A DNA stretch of 64,000 bases from NCBI RefSeq assembly GCF_029784135.1, contig NC_073746.1, positions 12,397,475-12,461,474 on the forward strand, given 5' to 3'. The position numbers and the translations under genes were made by a program. The DNA is from Toxorhynchites rutilus septentrionalis (taxonomy: Eukaryota > Arthropoda > Insecta > Diptera > Culicidae). The notes under the pieces were generated by a model. That model was not told the origin of the DNA and searched no databases. It was given only the letters and a program-made list of their open reading frames with translations. Positions 1-11,817 of this stretch are shown one piece after another (position 1 is the stretch's first letter; each line of letters begins with the position of its first letter).

Positions 1-2
1 CA

Positions 3-260
3 AAATATATACAAACACGTTCACTATCGCAAAAACATCTGGGATTTGCAACGGACAGTCGGATTTTCATCAGTGAGTATCTATCTTCAGCGACAAGAGA
101 CATTCTATCTACGGCCCTGAGGATGAAGGAGAAAGGCAAACTGATGAAGGTGTACACTAGAAATGGGGTTATACATGCTGTCACACATGGGAACGAAATC
201 AAAACAATAAACACTACGGAGGACCTACTGAAGACGCTGGAAATACCACTGTGCAACTAA
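3..260 (+). CDS. C-terminal part of ORF1 protein of a CR1/Jockey-like LINE (partial, starts outside window)
   Basis: An open frame of 85 codons enters from the left edge and stops at TAA 258-260. It holds a block reading ISEYLSSATRDILSTALRMK and a downstream VYTRNGVIHAV. This resembles the C-terminal nucleic-acid-binding region of ORF1 proteins in insect CR1/Jockey-type retrotransposons (baculovirus FP25K-like fold). The role would be RNA binding and packaging in the retrotransposition particle. It lies about 460 bp upstream of, and on the same strand as, a matching ORF2, so the two are read as one element. The N-terminus is outside the window. The family call rests on motif recognition only. 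Confidence 0.6.
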   Translation, partial: KYIQTRSLSQKHLGFATDSRIFISEYLSSATRDILSTALRMKEKGKLMKVYTRNGVIHAVTHGNEIKTINTTEDLLKTLEIPLCN

Positions 261-706
261 CCCTTTCCTTTATTATTTCTGTTTATTCCTTCCATTCCAT
301 CCTTTGTTTCCCTTGATTCCTTCCTGAAAGTTTTTTTTTCTGACAACCTTATCCATTTTCGTTTCTGATTTTTCCTTCCATTCCATCCTTAAGCTTCTCC
401 CGTGATTCCCTCCTGAAAGTTTTACTGGACTACGCTGGTGCTACGTTCAGGCTGCTGTTGATGTCGTTGGCTGTTGTTGCTGGGTGCATGCTGCTGGTTG
501 CTTCAAGTACTACGGATCTATGTTGCTGCTAATTATTACGTTTCACTAGTATGGATAACCCAAGTGGTATTCAATACAATCACTTTTGAAATTTTCGCGT
601 CACAGTAGTATATATACATAGTTTTTTTTTATGATGTTTGTAATTTTAAGTAAATGTTGTTTAAATTTTGCTATATCAAGACACCTTTTATTGAATGTTT
701 TCTTAG
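261..706 (+). other. Spacer between LINE ORF1 and ORF2
   Basis: T-rich non-coding stretch between the ORF1 stop and the first ORF2 frame. It contains a near-duplicated segment: ccattccatcctt recurs at about 291 and 379, each copy followed by a run ending in cctgaaagttt. No RNA gene or promoter is evident. Confidence 0.5.
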
Positions 707-724
707 TTGCTCTCATGTATTCTA

Positions 725-1463
725 ATGGATGATCTCAATCCAACTAACAACACCTCTTCGAATGTGTGTTTACCGGGTGTTGTGTTAAAAACGGCTCTTC
801 CAAATAATAAGTTATCGGTTTGTTGTTTGAATATTCAAAGCATCTGTGCTAGGAGAATGAGCAAATTTGAAGAGCTTAACCAGATTATCAGTACATCGGG
901 CGTTGATATCATATGTATTGTAGAATCATGGCTGAATGAAAAAGTGAATGATAATGTTGTGCACATCGATGGATACAATACTGTAAGACATGATAGAGTA
1001 TGTAGGCTTGATTTACATCAAATGTTCTATAAAGCACAAGATGGTTAGCACATCGTATAACGTGGGTATGAATAACACTGAATTTATCTTCATTGAAATT
1101 TCAATGAATAACAACAAAATATTGCTGGGAACGGTTTACAATCCTCCGTCATTCAATGCAAATATTATTTTCTTGTACGATACATGCGTACCACTTAAAG
1201 CCTGGCGTTCAAAAAAGCCATACAACCCGTGGTGTAATGCTGATATTCAACGAGCAATAATTGATCGTGATCTAATGCATCGCACATGGAAACAGTCAAG
1301 AGACGATCAAGACTTAGCAAGCTTCAGAAGAATGCGAAACAGAGTAAGCTTAATGGTAAAAAATGCTAGGAAGAATTATTTTAATCAAATTTTTACTTCG
1401 AACATGAGTAGCGGAGAGTTTTGGACGAAGATTAAGAGCGTGGGATTAATTAAATCAACAAAG
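725..1463 (+). pseudogene. LINE ORF2, endonuclease and linker part (5' portion of a split ORF2)
   Basis: This is the start of the reverse-transcriptase polyprotein of the outer LINE. From the ATG at 725 the apurinic-like endonuclease begins (CCLNIQSICARRMSKFEEL, then DIICIVESWLNE). A frameshift near 1000-1048 moves the reading to the frame of GLIYIKCSIK, with TVYNPPSF further on. The expected GDFN catalytic block after it is missing, so an internal deletion near 1165-1190 is likely. The linker then runs WCNADIQRAIIDRDLM to FWTKIKSVGLIKS, where an I-clade LINE interrupts it at 1463/1464. The endonuclease would nick target DNA for target-primed reverse transcription. It is not functional in this copy. 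Confidence 0.75.
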
Positions 1464-3648
1464 GCCTTGTGGGCCTACCACAAGGCTCCTGCCTAAGCCC
1501 CCTCTTGTACAGTTTTTACGTCAATGATATGGATGATTGTCTAACTAGAGACTGCACGCTGAGACAACTTGCAGACGATGGAGTTATTTCCATCACGGGT
1601 ACTAATCCCGCCGTTCTGCAAAAATCCTTGCAAGATACCCTGAACAATCTGTTCACGTGGGCTCTCAAGCTGGGTATCGAATTCTCTACGGAGAAAACCG
1701 AAATGGTCGTTTTTTCTAGGAAGCACAAACCCGCCCAATTCCAGCTTCACCTATCCGGCAAAACGATCAAGCACTCGATGTTTTTCAAATACCTTGGAGT
1801 ATATTTTGACTCTAAATGTACCTGGGGATTACACATTGCGTAGTTGAAACAGAAATGCCAGCAAAGAGTCAATTTTCTCCAAACAATAACCGGAACATGG
1901 TGGGGTGCCCATCCAGGAGACCTCATTCAGTTATACAAAACAACGATATTATCAGTGTTAGAATATGGCAGTTTTTGCTTCCGATCAGCTGCCAGGATTC
2001 ATATTCTCAAGCTGGAGAGGATACAATATCGTTGCTTGCGTATAGCAATGGGGTGTTTGCATTCGACACATACGATGAGTCTCGAAGTTTTGGCAGGAGT
2101 ACCCCCGCTTACTCTTCGGTTCACAGAATTATCCTACAGATTTCTCATTCGTTGCAAGATCATGAATCCATTGGTGATTGATAACTTCGAAAATCTACTC
2201 CAACTGACTCCTCAGTCAAGTTTTATGTCTTTATACCATGAGTACCTTACCCACGACGTGCACCCTTCACCAGGCATCTCCAACCAAGTTTGCTTCCCAT
2301 ACTTCTGCAATTCCTCTGTCATTTTTTATCTGTCCATGCGACAAAAAATCCATGGAATCCCAGATCATCTACGCTCAGATTCTATTCCGGAGATATTTTC
2401 GGCAGAATATGGGGGCATAGTTAGATCTGATAAAATGTTCTTTACTGACGGTTCATTCATAAACGGGTTCACTGGCTTTGGCATCTTCAATGAAAATTCC
2501 AGTGCCTCTTTCAAACTCAAAGATCCTTGTTCCGTGTATGTTGCTGAACTGATATACTACGCACTGGTGATCATTGAAACATTGCCCATCGATCACTATT
2601 TTATTTTTTCAGACAGTCTCAGCTCAATAGAGGCAATCCGCTCAATGAAGGTTGATAAACGCTCATCTTATTTCCTAACAAGAATAAGACAACTATTGAG
2701 TGTTTTGGTCGAAAAATTATTCAAGATTACCTTAGCATGGGTTCCCTCTCATTGCTCGATTCCGGGGAATGAGAAAGCGGACTCGCTAGCTAAGGTGGGC
2801 GCTTCAGAAGGCACACTTTTTGAAAGGCAAATCGCCTATAATGAATATTTTCACATTCCTCGTCAGGACACACTCGTTAGTTGGCAACGCATGTGGAGTG
2901 GAGATGAGTTCGGTCGTTGGTTACACACGATTATCCCTAAGGTCTCGACGAGGGCATGGTTCGAGGGATTGAATGTAGGTCGTGATTTCATTCGCGTGAT
3001 ATCTCGGCTTATGTCCAATCACTACAACCTAAACGCGCATCTCTATCGCATTGGGCTCGCAGCAAACAATCTTTGTGATTGTGGCGATGGCTACCACGAC
3101 ATCGAGCATGTTGTCTGGTCGTGTATCCGGTTCCATGCTGCTCGCTCTCAGCTCTCTAGAGCACTGAGAGCAAAAGGCAGACAATCGGATATCCCCGTCC
3201 GGGATATCTTAGGTAGCCGTGATCCTGATCTACTGCTTCATCTATACCTGTTCCTCAGAAACGCCGATGTCAACGTTTAATGATGTTTCCTTCGTTGTGT
3301 CCCCGTTTCATATCCCTCCTATCCGATCGATAAACTTTTACTTAGTCGCGGCAATACATACACACACTCTTTACAGACACACGGGCCAAAGGTTGTGCAG
3401 TCCACTGATCATTCAACAAGAGCCAAAGGTTGTACCGCTCATGACAACTCTACACGAACTGATGATTGCGCCGGCTAGTGACCATTCTATCCTGGATTCC
3501 TCGAGTCGAGAAGACGCACCACGCTAGATATGGGGTACATACTAGGGGGGCGTTGCTGATTAATGGTCAGCTGCATCCCAATAGGAAGTATCCCGTGTCG
3601 GGCACACGTACAGAGCATTGGAGACAGCAACATCCCAATTACGAAAAA
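1464..3648 (+). mobile_element. 5'-truncated I-clade LINE inserted in the outer LINE
   Basis: The insertion is bounded by a 7-bp direct repeat aacaaag at 1457-1463 and 3649-3655. Its 3' end is A-rich (acgaaaaaaa just before the right repeat). Removing the insert plus one repeat brings the outer ORF2 back in phase, which supports these limits. The element lacks its 5' part: the coding sequence starts inside the RT domain just before GLPQGS. About 370 bp of 3' UTR follow the stop at 3280. RNase H downstream of RT places it in the I-like group. Confidence 0.85.
1466..3280 (+). pseudogene. I-clade ORF2 fragment: RT palm, RNase H and C-terminal zinc motif
   Basis: One reading frame runs from 1466 to the stop at 3280 and is broken only by an in-frame TAG at 1841-1843. 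It shows the RT block GLPQGSCLSPLLY, the catalytic RQLADDGV (a YADD-type box reading LADD) and the thumb KYLGVYFD. RNase H follows with MFFTDGS, VYVAELIYY, IFSDSLSSIEAI and AWVPSHCSIPGNEKADSLAK, which supply the usual acidic residues and histidine. A cysteine/histidine cluster, LCDCGDGYHDIEHVVWSC, lies near the C-terminus. The fingers, endonuclease and ORF1 are absent through 5' truncation. Inactive in this copy. Confidence 0.85.
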
Positions 3649-3655
3649 AACAAAG

Positions 3656-5254
3656 AGCTATGTGGATGATTTTTCGGCCAATGACATAAATGAGTATTTC
3701 TCAACAAATTTTTCAAGTTCCGTTCCACTAATTTTAATTTTAATGTAGATGACAGTGTTCGATCTACTTTTCTGTTTAGTTCAATTCACGAGTATGATGT
3801 AGTAAACGCAATTTACGAAATTCATTCAAATGCCATAGGATTGGATGGGATTCCCATTAAATTTATAAAACTAATTCTTCCAATATTGCTACAACCAATA
3901 ACTCATCTATTCGACTCCATAGTGCGATGGTGTAAGTTTCCAAATGGATGGAAATATGCAAAAATCATTCCAATAAAAAAGCAATCAAATGCAAACTCAC
4001 TTTCAAATCTACGTCCCATCTCAATTCTTTGTGCTTTATCAAATTTGCTCATATATCAATAATGAAAACCTACTTTCACCATATCAATCAGGTTATCGTG
4101 CTGGCTATAGTACCAAAACAGCCATGCTAAAAGTAATTGATGATATTGCTGTTGTGTTAGACAAAAGTAATTCGGTAGTTCTGATTTTGTTAGACTATTC
4201 AAAAGCATTTGACACAATATCGCATGATTGTTTATGTAGAAAATTAAGTCATAATTTTGGCTTTCGTATTGAAGCAGTCTCTTTGATAAATTCGTATTTG
4301 GAAGGTCGCCAACAAGCAGTATTTCATGAAGGAAAGCTTTCTTGTTTCATGCCTATTACGTCCGGTGTACCACAGGGATCAGTACTGGGGCCTATTCTGT
4401 TTTCGCTTTATGTGAATGATTTACCTTCAATATTGAAATACTGCTATATACACATGTTTGCTGATGATGTGCAACTATATTTCGACTGCACCAAATTCAG
4501 TATCGAACAAATAAATATTATACTTAACGAGGAACTACAGAATATAGCAAACTGGTCTAAAGCAAATGTAATGCAGATCAATGCCTCCAAAACCAATGCT
4601 CTGTTCATATCACGCTGCAGATCACCTGCTTTGCCAGAATTGTTTTTGGAACAAGAGAGAATACGTTTTGTCGACCATGCAACTAGTTTAGGAGTCAACA
4701 TTGATTCCAGTTTCAACTGGGATAGGCATGTTTTAAAGCAATGTGGTAAAATATATGGAGCACTTCGGTCCATTTACCCATGGGCTTATTATTTAAATAC
4801 AGATACAAAACTCAAGCTATTCAAGTCTCTGATACTTCCTTATTTTATGTCTGTAGATTATCTGTTGACTAATGTATCAGCAGCTGCAATTTATAAAATC
4901 AGAGTTGCTTTGAACTCTTGTGTGCGTTTTGTATACAAACTTAACAGATTTTCTCGTGTTACTCATCTGCAGAAGAACTTGTTGGGATACTGTTTTTACA
5001 ATTTCCCAAAAGCTAGGGCAGCCATATTCATTCATCAGCTCATTACTACTCGCAAACCTGAATATTTATACAACAAGCTGTGTCCATTTCAAAGCGCTCG
5101 ATTACGTAAATTCATTATACCTCGATACGAAACTGCACAATATGGTAAATCATTTTTCGTAAGAGGAGTTGTTCACTGGAATGAACTTCCCCAGGATGTA
5201 TCCAATATATCTAATAAGGCAGCATTCATTAAAAGGTGTCGCGAAATTTTCTAG
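3656..5254 (+). pseudogene. LINE ORF2, RT and C-terminal part (3' portion of the split ORF2)
   Basis: The outer CR1/Jockey-like ORF2 resumes with DDFSANDINEYFSTNF, the linker motif before RT. Frameshifts near 3720 and 4020 break it, but from 3989 a long frame is open to the stop at 5252-5254. RT landmarks are LDGIPIKFI, LLDYSKAFDTISHD, SGVPQGSVLGPILFSLY and the catalytic MFADDVQLYF. The C-terminus ends in HWNELPQDV and FIKRCREIF, as usual for CR1/L2/Jockey-type elements. No RNase H follows. The enzyme would copy element RNA at a nicked chromosomal target. Confidence 0.85.
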
Positions 5255-5427
5255 TTTGTAATTTTTTGTATTAGTTTGTTATTTTTGTACTAGTTTAGAT
5301 TTTTTTTTTGTCTCGATAATTCGTGGCGCACTTCATGTATACTTATTTTTTCGTTTGTAACCAAAAAAGACAGCAAGTCTTATGTTACTGAAGTATAAAT
5401 AAAAAAAAATAAAATAAAATAAAAATA
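5255..5427 (+). repeat. LINE 3' UTR and A-rich tail
   Basis: Short 3' UTR ending in an A-rich tail built of aaaat/aaaaat units at about 5396-5427, typical of target-primed insertion. The matching 5' target duplication lies outside the window. Confidence 0.65.
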
Positions 5428-5443
5428 AGGCTAGAATACTGTC

Positions 5444-5841
5444 TTAACCCTTTCGTCGCCCCGTCACCCAGATATGGGTGACACTTTCCTCGTTCCAATT
5501 TAATAGCATTTTCAAAAGGATTTTTATAGCATAGGCACCTAAATGTCACTACAGGATATGAAGAAAAATAATAAAATCATAATCATATTAATATAATGTT
5601 TAAACTATACTTTTTATCAATTTATAGTACAGAAGGTTTGTACTGGAGTTTTTTGCGAAACCCGTATAATATGATATTGGCATGTGTTATTGTTGTCAAT
5701 TCGTCTTCAAATAGAAATAAATTTCACTAGATCATGTAAAAGTTGTCTACAAACTATGTTTGGTCTTCATTGAATAAATCATCCGCAATTTGGAACTCGC
5801 GAGAAACTCAAAAACAGCGCATTGGGCGACGAACGTGTTAA
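5444..5841. mobile_element. Non-autonomous TTAA-flanked MITE (piggyBac-like ends)
   Basis: A 398-bp element starts TTAAccctttcgtcgccc and ends gggcgacgaacgtgTTAA. The ends are inverted repeats of each other (about 14-17 bp, few mismatches) and sit on TTAA, the target duplication of piggyBac-superfamily elements. The interior is AT-rich and non-coding. Piggybac membership is inferred from the TTAA and CCC start alone. Confidence 0.65.
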
Positions 5842-8725
5842 CTCAAAATCTAGAAATTTGAAAAAAAAAAATTCCTTCCTTCATATTTCTATAGTTTAAG
5901 CATTCAAGAATATACCGTAGAAAGGAATCATCGAAAATCTTATGATTTACCGAGTTAGAGCCATGTTAGTGATGCGGTATCTAACCTGGTACGGCCATAA
6001 CAATGAACTTCAAACAGGTATTGTGTGTAGTAATTGCATTTAAATTGAGTTTTTCACTGTTCAAAATCTGTATTTTTTTCTCTTTTGATGCATCAAATGG
6101 ATGCCCTGGAAAAACCGTTTCCTGTATGTACTTGTATCCTTTAAACGGGTTAGATGACATAGTAGAATTCGGTGCCGCATTCTGTTCAAAAATGTACACA
6201 AAAATACCCTTAAAGCCATTACTACCCTTTTCTTCTGTTTTTTTTTTCAATCATGCAGAGTCATCATGTATCATTTTTAAACACAAGCCTAAATAGTTAA
6301 GACCTACATAAACATAAGCCTGAGTCAAATCAATCTATGACTACAAAAATATCTTATAGATAAAAATAGCATTATCTCCTTCGTTACCACGTTGTCCGGA
6401 ACATTGTTTGTAATAAATTTATAGCCCTGTAAGATCGCGACTTCTCAAGCTATCATAATCTGATTTACATGGGTGTACCATTTCGATCTTCTAAATCAGC
6501 AGCCATTTAAATTCATTTATTGCATTTTCACATAACCAAACAACATACTCGATATTATGACATCCTGAACCACAATTACACAAATTGTTAGTAGTGAGAC
6601 CTACACGATAAAAACATGAACTGAACACAAATCGATTGGACAACATACAATATAATATAAAATTAATGCCTATTATCGGTAAATGGAGAATAATTCATTT
6701 TACGCATCAACTCACATTATGAGCTAACGCCCGACTCTAGGCAAAAAGATTGCTCGTTGCGTCGGGGAGGAAGCGAGTGGATAGTACAATCGAAAAAAAA
6801 CATACCGAATTAAATCGCCAAATTGTAAACTTTTTTTTACTATATTCACTGTTCATGTTTCAAGCCAAAACAATTGTGGATAAATTTCCTGTCTAATGAT
6901 ATATAACACAACATATGTCGCAATAACCATTTTAAGTAATATGCGTTTGAAAACTCCTAATAAATCGTTCATTTTTCGTAGAGTGACCCCCCTATATAGA
7001 AATCAAAGACATAGTCAAAATAATATTTCTTAAATTTTACTATTTAAAAAGAAAATGGGAAACGTAGGAAAAAACGTTTAAAAACCGCGTTTTTTTTTCT
7101 TTTTCAAACGGCCGCCATTTTGTCAAAAATGATGTTTTTGACTTGGCATCTTTACTGATTCAGAATCTGTTCGATTTTTTTTTGTTTCAGATAACCAGAA
7201 GGGCAGGAATCGTGTACGCCAAGGCACACCTTTTTTTTCAACCCTCTCACTTCTTCAGCTCTTAGCTATTCTAGTTTTGAATATTTTTTCTCCGTTCTAT
7301 ATTTGTTTTATTATTAAAAGATATATGAACAAATAATGGTATAACAGATAATAAAAATATTCTTTGTTTTGTGTTGAAGGAACTCGAAAAAACGTCCGAA
7401 ATTCGTGTCTCCAGACACCCCCTTTAAACCCATAGTTCCAGATCATAATTCAGAGGTCGAACACAGATTATAGCGTTCCAGGTAATATACACTCGACAAA
7501 AAAAAAAAATTACAGGAACAGAGTGCGAAGTCGGAAATTTAAAGTGATTTTTGATATGCTGTAACTTCGTGAAAAATGAACGCATATCGATGCGATGCAC
7601 ATCATTTTGAAGCTACAACTTTCAGGTATTAGAATATTTTACGTAAATATTTTTAGCTTGGTGTGTGTATGTGTAGTAGGCAACAATATCGGGGAAAAAT
7701 GAAAAATAGATTTTTCAAGAATATTCTGGACTAACACAATTTTTTTGCTAATCAATTCAACAACAAATCCAATTAACCTTATCAATCAGCTTTTATTTGG
7801 CTCCAATAACGTTCCTGTAGGACCTTCCCACACCGAGATATTTCAGTTTGAATGAAAAATTACCCCTTCGTCTTTGATGATGAATAATTCGATAAAAAAC
7901 CATTGCACCGAAAATCGAAAGGCAGTTTTAAAAACTCCAATAAATTCTGCATAAGAATAATTTGTTACTTTGACGAAAAAAAATTTTTTTTTGCATTGAT
8001 TTCAAAAAAGTGCCAAAAACAGGATTTTTATAGTGCTTTACAAAATCCACAGTAATTCTGCGAATATCGCAGTAAGTTCTAATGTTTGCGGGCAAATTTT
8101 TAGCCTAGTGTATTCCACAAACATCTGTGAACGTTTCATATATATACGTTCAGCCATTTTTTTCAGCAAATAAATGTTTACACTGTAAATTTAAGGCTTC
8201 ATGGCTGTTTTCATCACAATTTTTGTGTGACTAGATTATTGCGGATATAGCTCTTATATCGAGCTGGGTGATCTTTTTGAGTTGTTCCGACGAATTTTCA
8301 TTCCATTCGGCATCATCACGTGGAAAGGAACTCACCTGATGAACCCAAATGAGATGAAAAATTCAAGCCAACTTCTACACTTTTCATCAAAAATGTTCTA
8401 GCATATCGGATATTGCAACATTGCATATAGTAGAATTGATCAAGTTATGTGCGTGATATTTTTCTGAAATTACTCAAATCAAAAAAGGCAAATTATCTCC
8501 CAACGATATGCGACTAGCAATAGAAGAAAACTCTACTTCCTGGAGTTCGTTGTACTAAATCTATGTGTTTCGGTTTGAAGAAGATTGAGTCAGCTAATAT
8601 CGCCAACCTTCTAATATTTCATTTACCGCTAGCTATTGATGGCTTGAGTATCTGAGCCAAAATTTTGGGTACAATGCAAATATCCATCGTTTCTATGATA
8701 GTAGAATAAAATTAATAAAAGTAAT
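5842..8725. other. AT-rich non-coding stretch
   Basis: No convincing gene was found. The two opposed open frames at about 5981-6296 show no family signature. A segment at about 7045-7175 (aaacggccgccattttg, then catctttactgattcagaatctg) recurs in inverse orientation at about 24962-25100, so it is a dispersed repeat. The rest shows only homopolymer runs. Confidence 0.5.
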
Positions 8726-9092
8726 CAAAGGGCCTGGCCGGGTAAGGGAGTAAAAAGTGACCCAAAGCCAAATCACTAGCTGTATGGCAAACATTGTATA
8801 GGATATTAAATAAGAAATTTTGGCGGTTTATTTGAATCCTTATGTGGTTTAACATAGGATCTATAGTGAAAAACATACTTTTTCGTTTATTTCACGCCAT
8901 CCTCAAAAGCTTCGAGATAAACATTTGAAAACATACTGAATCTTACTTAGCATCTTACTACGGTGTATCAAGAAAAGTTATTAAAAAAAATTTCATCAAA
9001 AATTTTAGTACTAAAAAAAATATTGAAATTTAGAAAACATTTTTTGGGATTTAGAGGTTCAGTACTACTCTAATCTATGTATATATAAATAG

Positions 9093-9440
9093 GTTTTCTG
9101 TCTGTCTGTCTGTCTGATTTTTATGGACTCGGAAACTACTGAACCGATCGACATTCCATTTTTTCCATGTAACGGAGAAACATGTCATTTGCAAGTGGTT
9201 GAAAAATCTTGAATGAGAATTGTGTCTGAAAATAATCTGATATTATAATGATGAGTTTTGGTAGAAGTACTAGGAATTTTTTAGTTAAAGGTAAATTCAA
9301 CGGGGTCGATTAGAAGATCAATCAATGAACAGTTCTGCGATTGGATTCATAAACTTGCGCTTAGTAATAAAACGTGAATGTTTGAAGGTATTGATAACAA
9401 AAAACAAATTTTGTGTGGGACGAAGTTTGCCGGGTCAGCT
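9093..9440 (+). mobile_element. Non-autonomous Helitron-like element inserted in the left fold-back arm
   Basis: It starts tctatgtatatataaatagg, runs through (gtct)n and ends gccgggtcagctagt. A TC start and CTRRT end (here CTAGT) without TIRs or target duplication is the Helitron signature. The right arm of the host palindrome holds the unoccupied site (agtactgctctaattcatat at about 11152-11172 reversed), fixing the insertion to within one base. A second copy of the 3' part lies at about 47775-48052. No helicase gene is present. Confidence 0.65.
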
Positions 9441-10689
9441 AGTTCATATTTAAATGTGTTCCTACGGCTTTTCTCTATATATGTGTGATTTTTTTCAGAT
9501 TTTTTTCAGTGTTGCGCGGTGACAAAATAAAATATTTTTTCATACTTCCAAAGAGTTTGGCGGGGTAAAGGAGTGAAAAGTCCCCCAACCAAATCACCTG
9601 CTGCATGGAAAACATTGAATAGGGTACTAGATAAAACATTTTGGCAGTAGTACCATATATTTGAGTTCTTATATGGTACACCATAGGATTTATGGTGAAA
9701 AATGCACCTTTTCGTTTTTTTCACGCCATTTTCAATAGCTTTGAGACAAAGATATAAAAAAAATACTGAAAGTACATCTTATTAAGGTGTATCGATATAT
9801 ATCTTCAAACAATTTTTTCATCAAAAAATCTAACAAAAAAAAATTAAATACGCAGTACAAAATAATTTTATATATCTTCTGGCATTTCGAAATTTTGAAA
9901 AAAAAACCACTTTTGCTCTAATTTTTGTATAAATGCGTTCGTATGTGTCTTTTTTCTACATGTAGCGTAATTTTGTAGCGTAGCATTGCGAGACACAAAA
10001 ATAATCTTCTTCATCGTCTGCATTATTATATTTATTTTCTTGAAATCGATTATTTTATTGTATTCGTGGTTTTCAATTGTAAGATTGAAAAAAAAAAATC
10101 AAAAAAATAGGATTTTTTTAAGTGTTCCTCTCATTAATCCGAATGATCTTTCCACAAGGACTTTATTTTTTTCTCACAGAGCTCTATCGTACTGCTGACT
10201 CCTATGAATTTGGTAAACCATCTAAATGCAATGTGAAGATAATCTCATATATTTGAAGGTACGAGAAAAAAAAATAATGTACAGCGCAATACTCTAAATA
10301 TACCGACGGAATTTAGACATATGAAAAACAAAATTTTAAAAATATTAAAGCAGTAATGGGTCTCTAAATTCAAAATAAATTAAAAATGCCCAAAGGCCAA
10401 AAAAAACAATTTATTTTTTTTGCGCAATCCTCTTAAAAATTCAAGAAAAAAATACGCTACATGTGGAAAAAAAAACAACACATACGAATGCATTTAAACA
10501 GAAAGTAGAGTAAAATTGGGTCTCAGAGTATTTTTTTTAAATGTCGAAATGCCTGTAAATATATATAATTTTTTTTGTTACACGGAAAACACTCAAAAAA
10601 AAATTTGAAAAAAATCACATATGCCTAAAATAGGCGTAGAAAGAAATTTGAATGCAAACTAGAGTAGTACTGAATCTCAAAAATAAAAA

Positions 10690-10757
10690 AAATAAAAATT
10701 AATTTAAAATAAAAATAAAAATTAATTTAAAATAAAAATAAAAATTAATTTAAAATT
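10690..10757. repeat. 27-bp AT tandem repeat, about 2.5 copies
   Basis: The unit aataaaaattaatttaaaat plus a short spacer is repeated near the inner side of the right fold-back arm. It consists only of A and T and sits beside the hairpin centre. Confidence 0.6.
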
Positions 10758-11817
10758 TTTTTTAGGTGTTTCATTTTCTGATGATAACATTGTTTGAAAA
10801 TATTGATCGATATACTTAAGTAAGATGTACTTTCTGTATTTTTTTTTCCATATTTTTGTCTGAAAGCTATTGAGAATGGCGTGAAAAAACCGAAAAGGTG
10901 TATTTTTCACCATAGATCCTATGGTGTACCATATAAGGATTCAAATATATGGTACAACTGCCGAAATATTTTATTTAGTACCCTATTCAATATTTTCCAT
11001 ACAGCTGGTGATTTGGTTTGGGGGACTTTTCACTCCTTTACCCAACCAGACTCTTTGGAAATATAAAAAGAAAATATTTTTTTGTACCGCGCAACACTGA
11101 AAAAAATCTGAAAATAATCACAGATGTCTAAAAAAGCCCTAGAAACACATTTAAATATGAATTAGAGCAGTACTGAATCTCTAAATCCCAAATTTCATTA
11201 TTACTAAAATTTTTGATGAAATTTTTTTTTGATAATTTTTCTTGGTATACCGCAGTAAGATGCACATTCAGTATTTTTTTCAAATTTTTATCTCGAAGCT
11301 TTTGAGGATGGCGTAAAATAATCAAAAAGTACGTTTTTCACTATAGATCCTATGTTGAACCACATAGGGATACAAATAAACCGTCAAAATTTCTTATTTA
11401 ACAATATTTGCCATACAGCTAGTGATTTGGTTTGGGGGCACTTTTTACTCCCTTACCCGGCCAGGCCCTTTGTGATTTTCTCTGGATTATCACTTGTTTG
11501 TTTTTTTTTGCTGGTTTTCCCTCATCTAGACGGATTTATTACAGCCAGAAGCAATAGCTAGATTTGTTACCGAGCACCTCACTTGCTTCCGTTAGAAAAG
11601 TCCGCGAGCGTAAATGGGATTTCCTTTGTGAAGTAATGGAACCACGCTCACCTATTTGTTCGTTGGCACGATGCTTTGTATGGTATTATAAATTCTTTTA
11701 TTAACCCTTTGCGGTCGGAATTAATTTCCCTTGAAAGATATTCTCTTATCTTTCCACGCTAATAATATTTTGTTTATACCGACTACCATTACCTATTATT
11801 CATAGAAATTCGGTATA

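Larger units (their letters stand above)
8726..11472. mobile_element. Long fold-back (palindromic) element, about 2.75 kb
   Basis: The outer ends caaagggcctggccgggtaa and its complement at 11453-11472 are exact inverted repeats, and similarity continues through arms of about 1.3 kb. Markers in the left arm (ggatctatagtgaaaaacat at about 8859; the related unit with ggtacaccataggatttatgg at 9680; catgtagcg at 9959) recur reversed in the right arm (11342, 10910, 10460). Each arm carries two related units, so the sequence could fold into one very long hairpin. No transposase is recognised. A Helitron-like insert lies in the left arm only. No target duplication was seen. Confidence 0.8.

Noticed and set aside
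1466..3280. Readthrough of the TAG at 1841 as a functional recoding site
   Set aside because: The element is a 5'-truncated copy inside another dead LINE, so a simple nonsense mutation explains it.
5981..6296. Two opposed 90-codon frames
   Set aside because: They lie in the same DNA in opposite directions in AT-rich sequence and show no motif.
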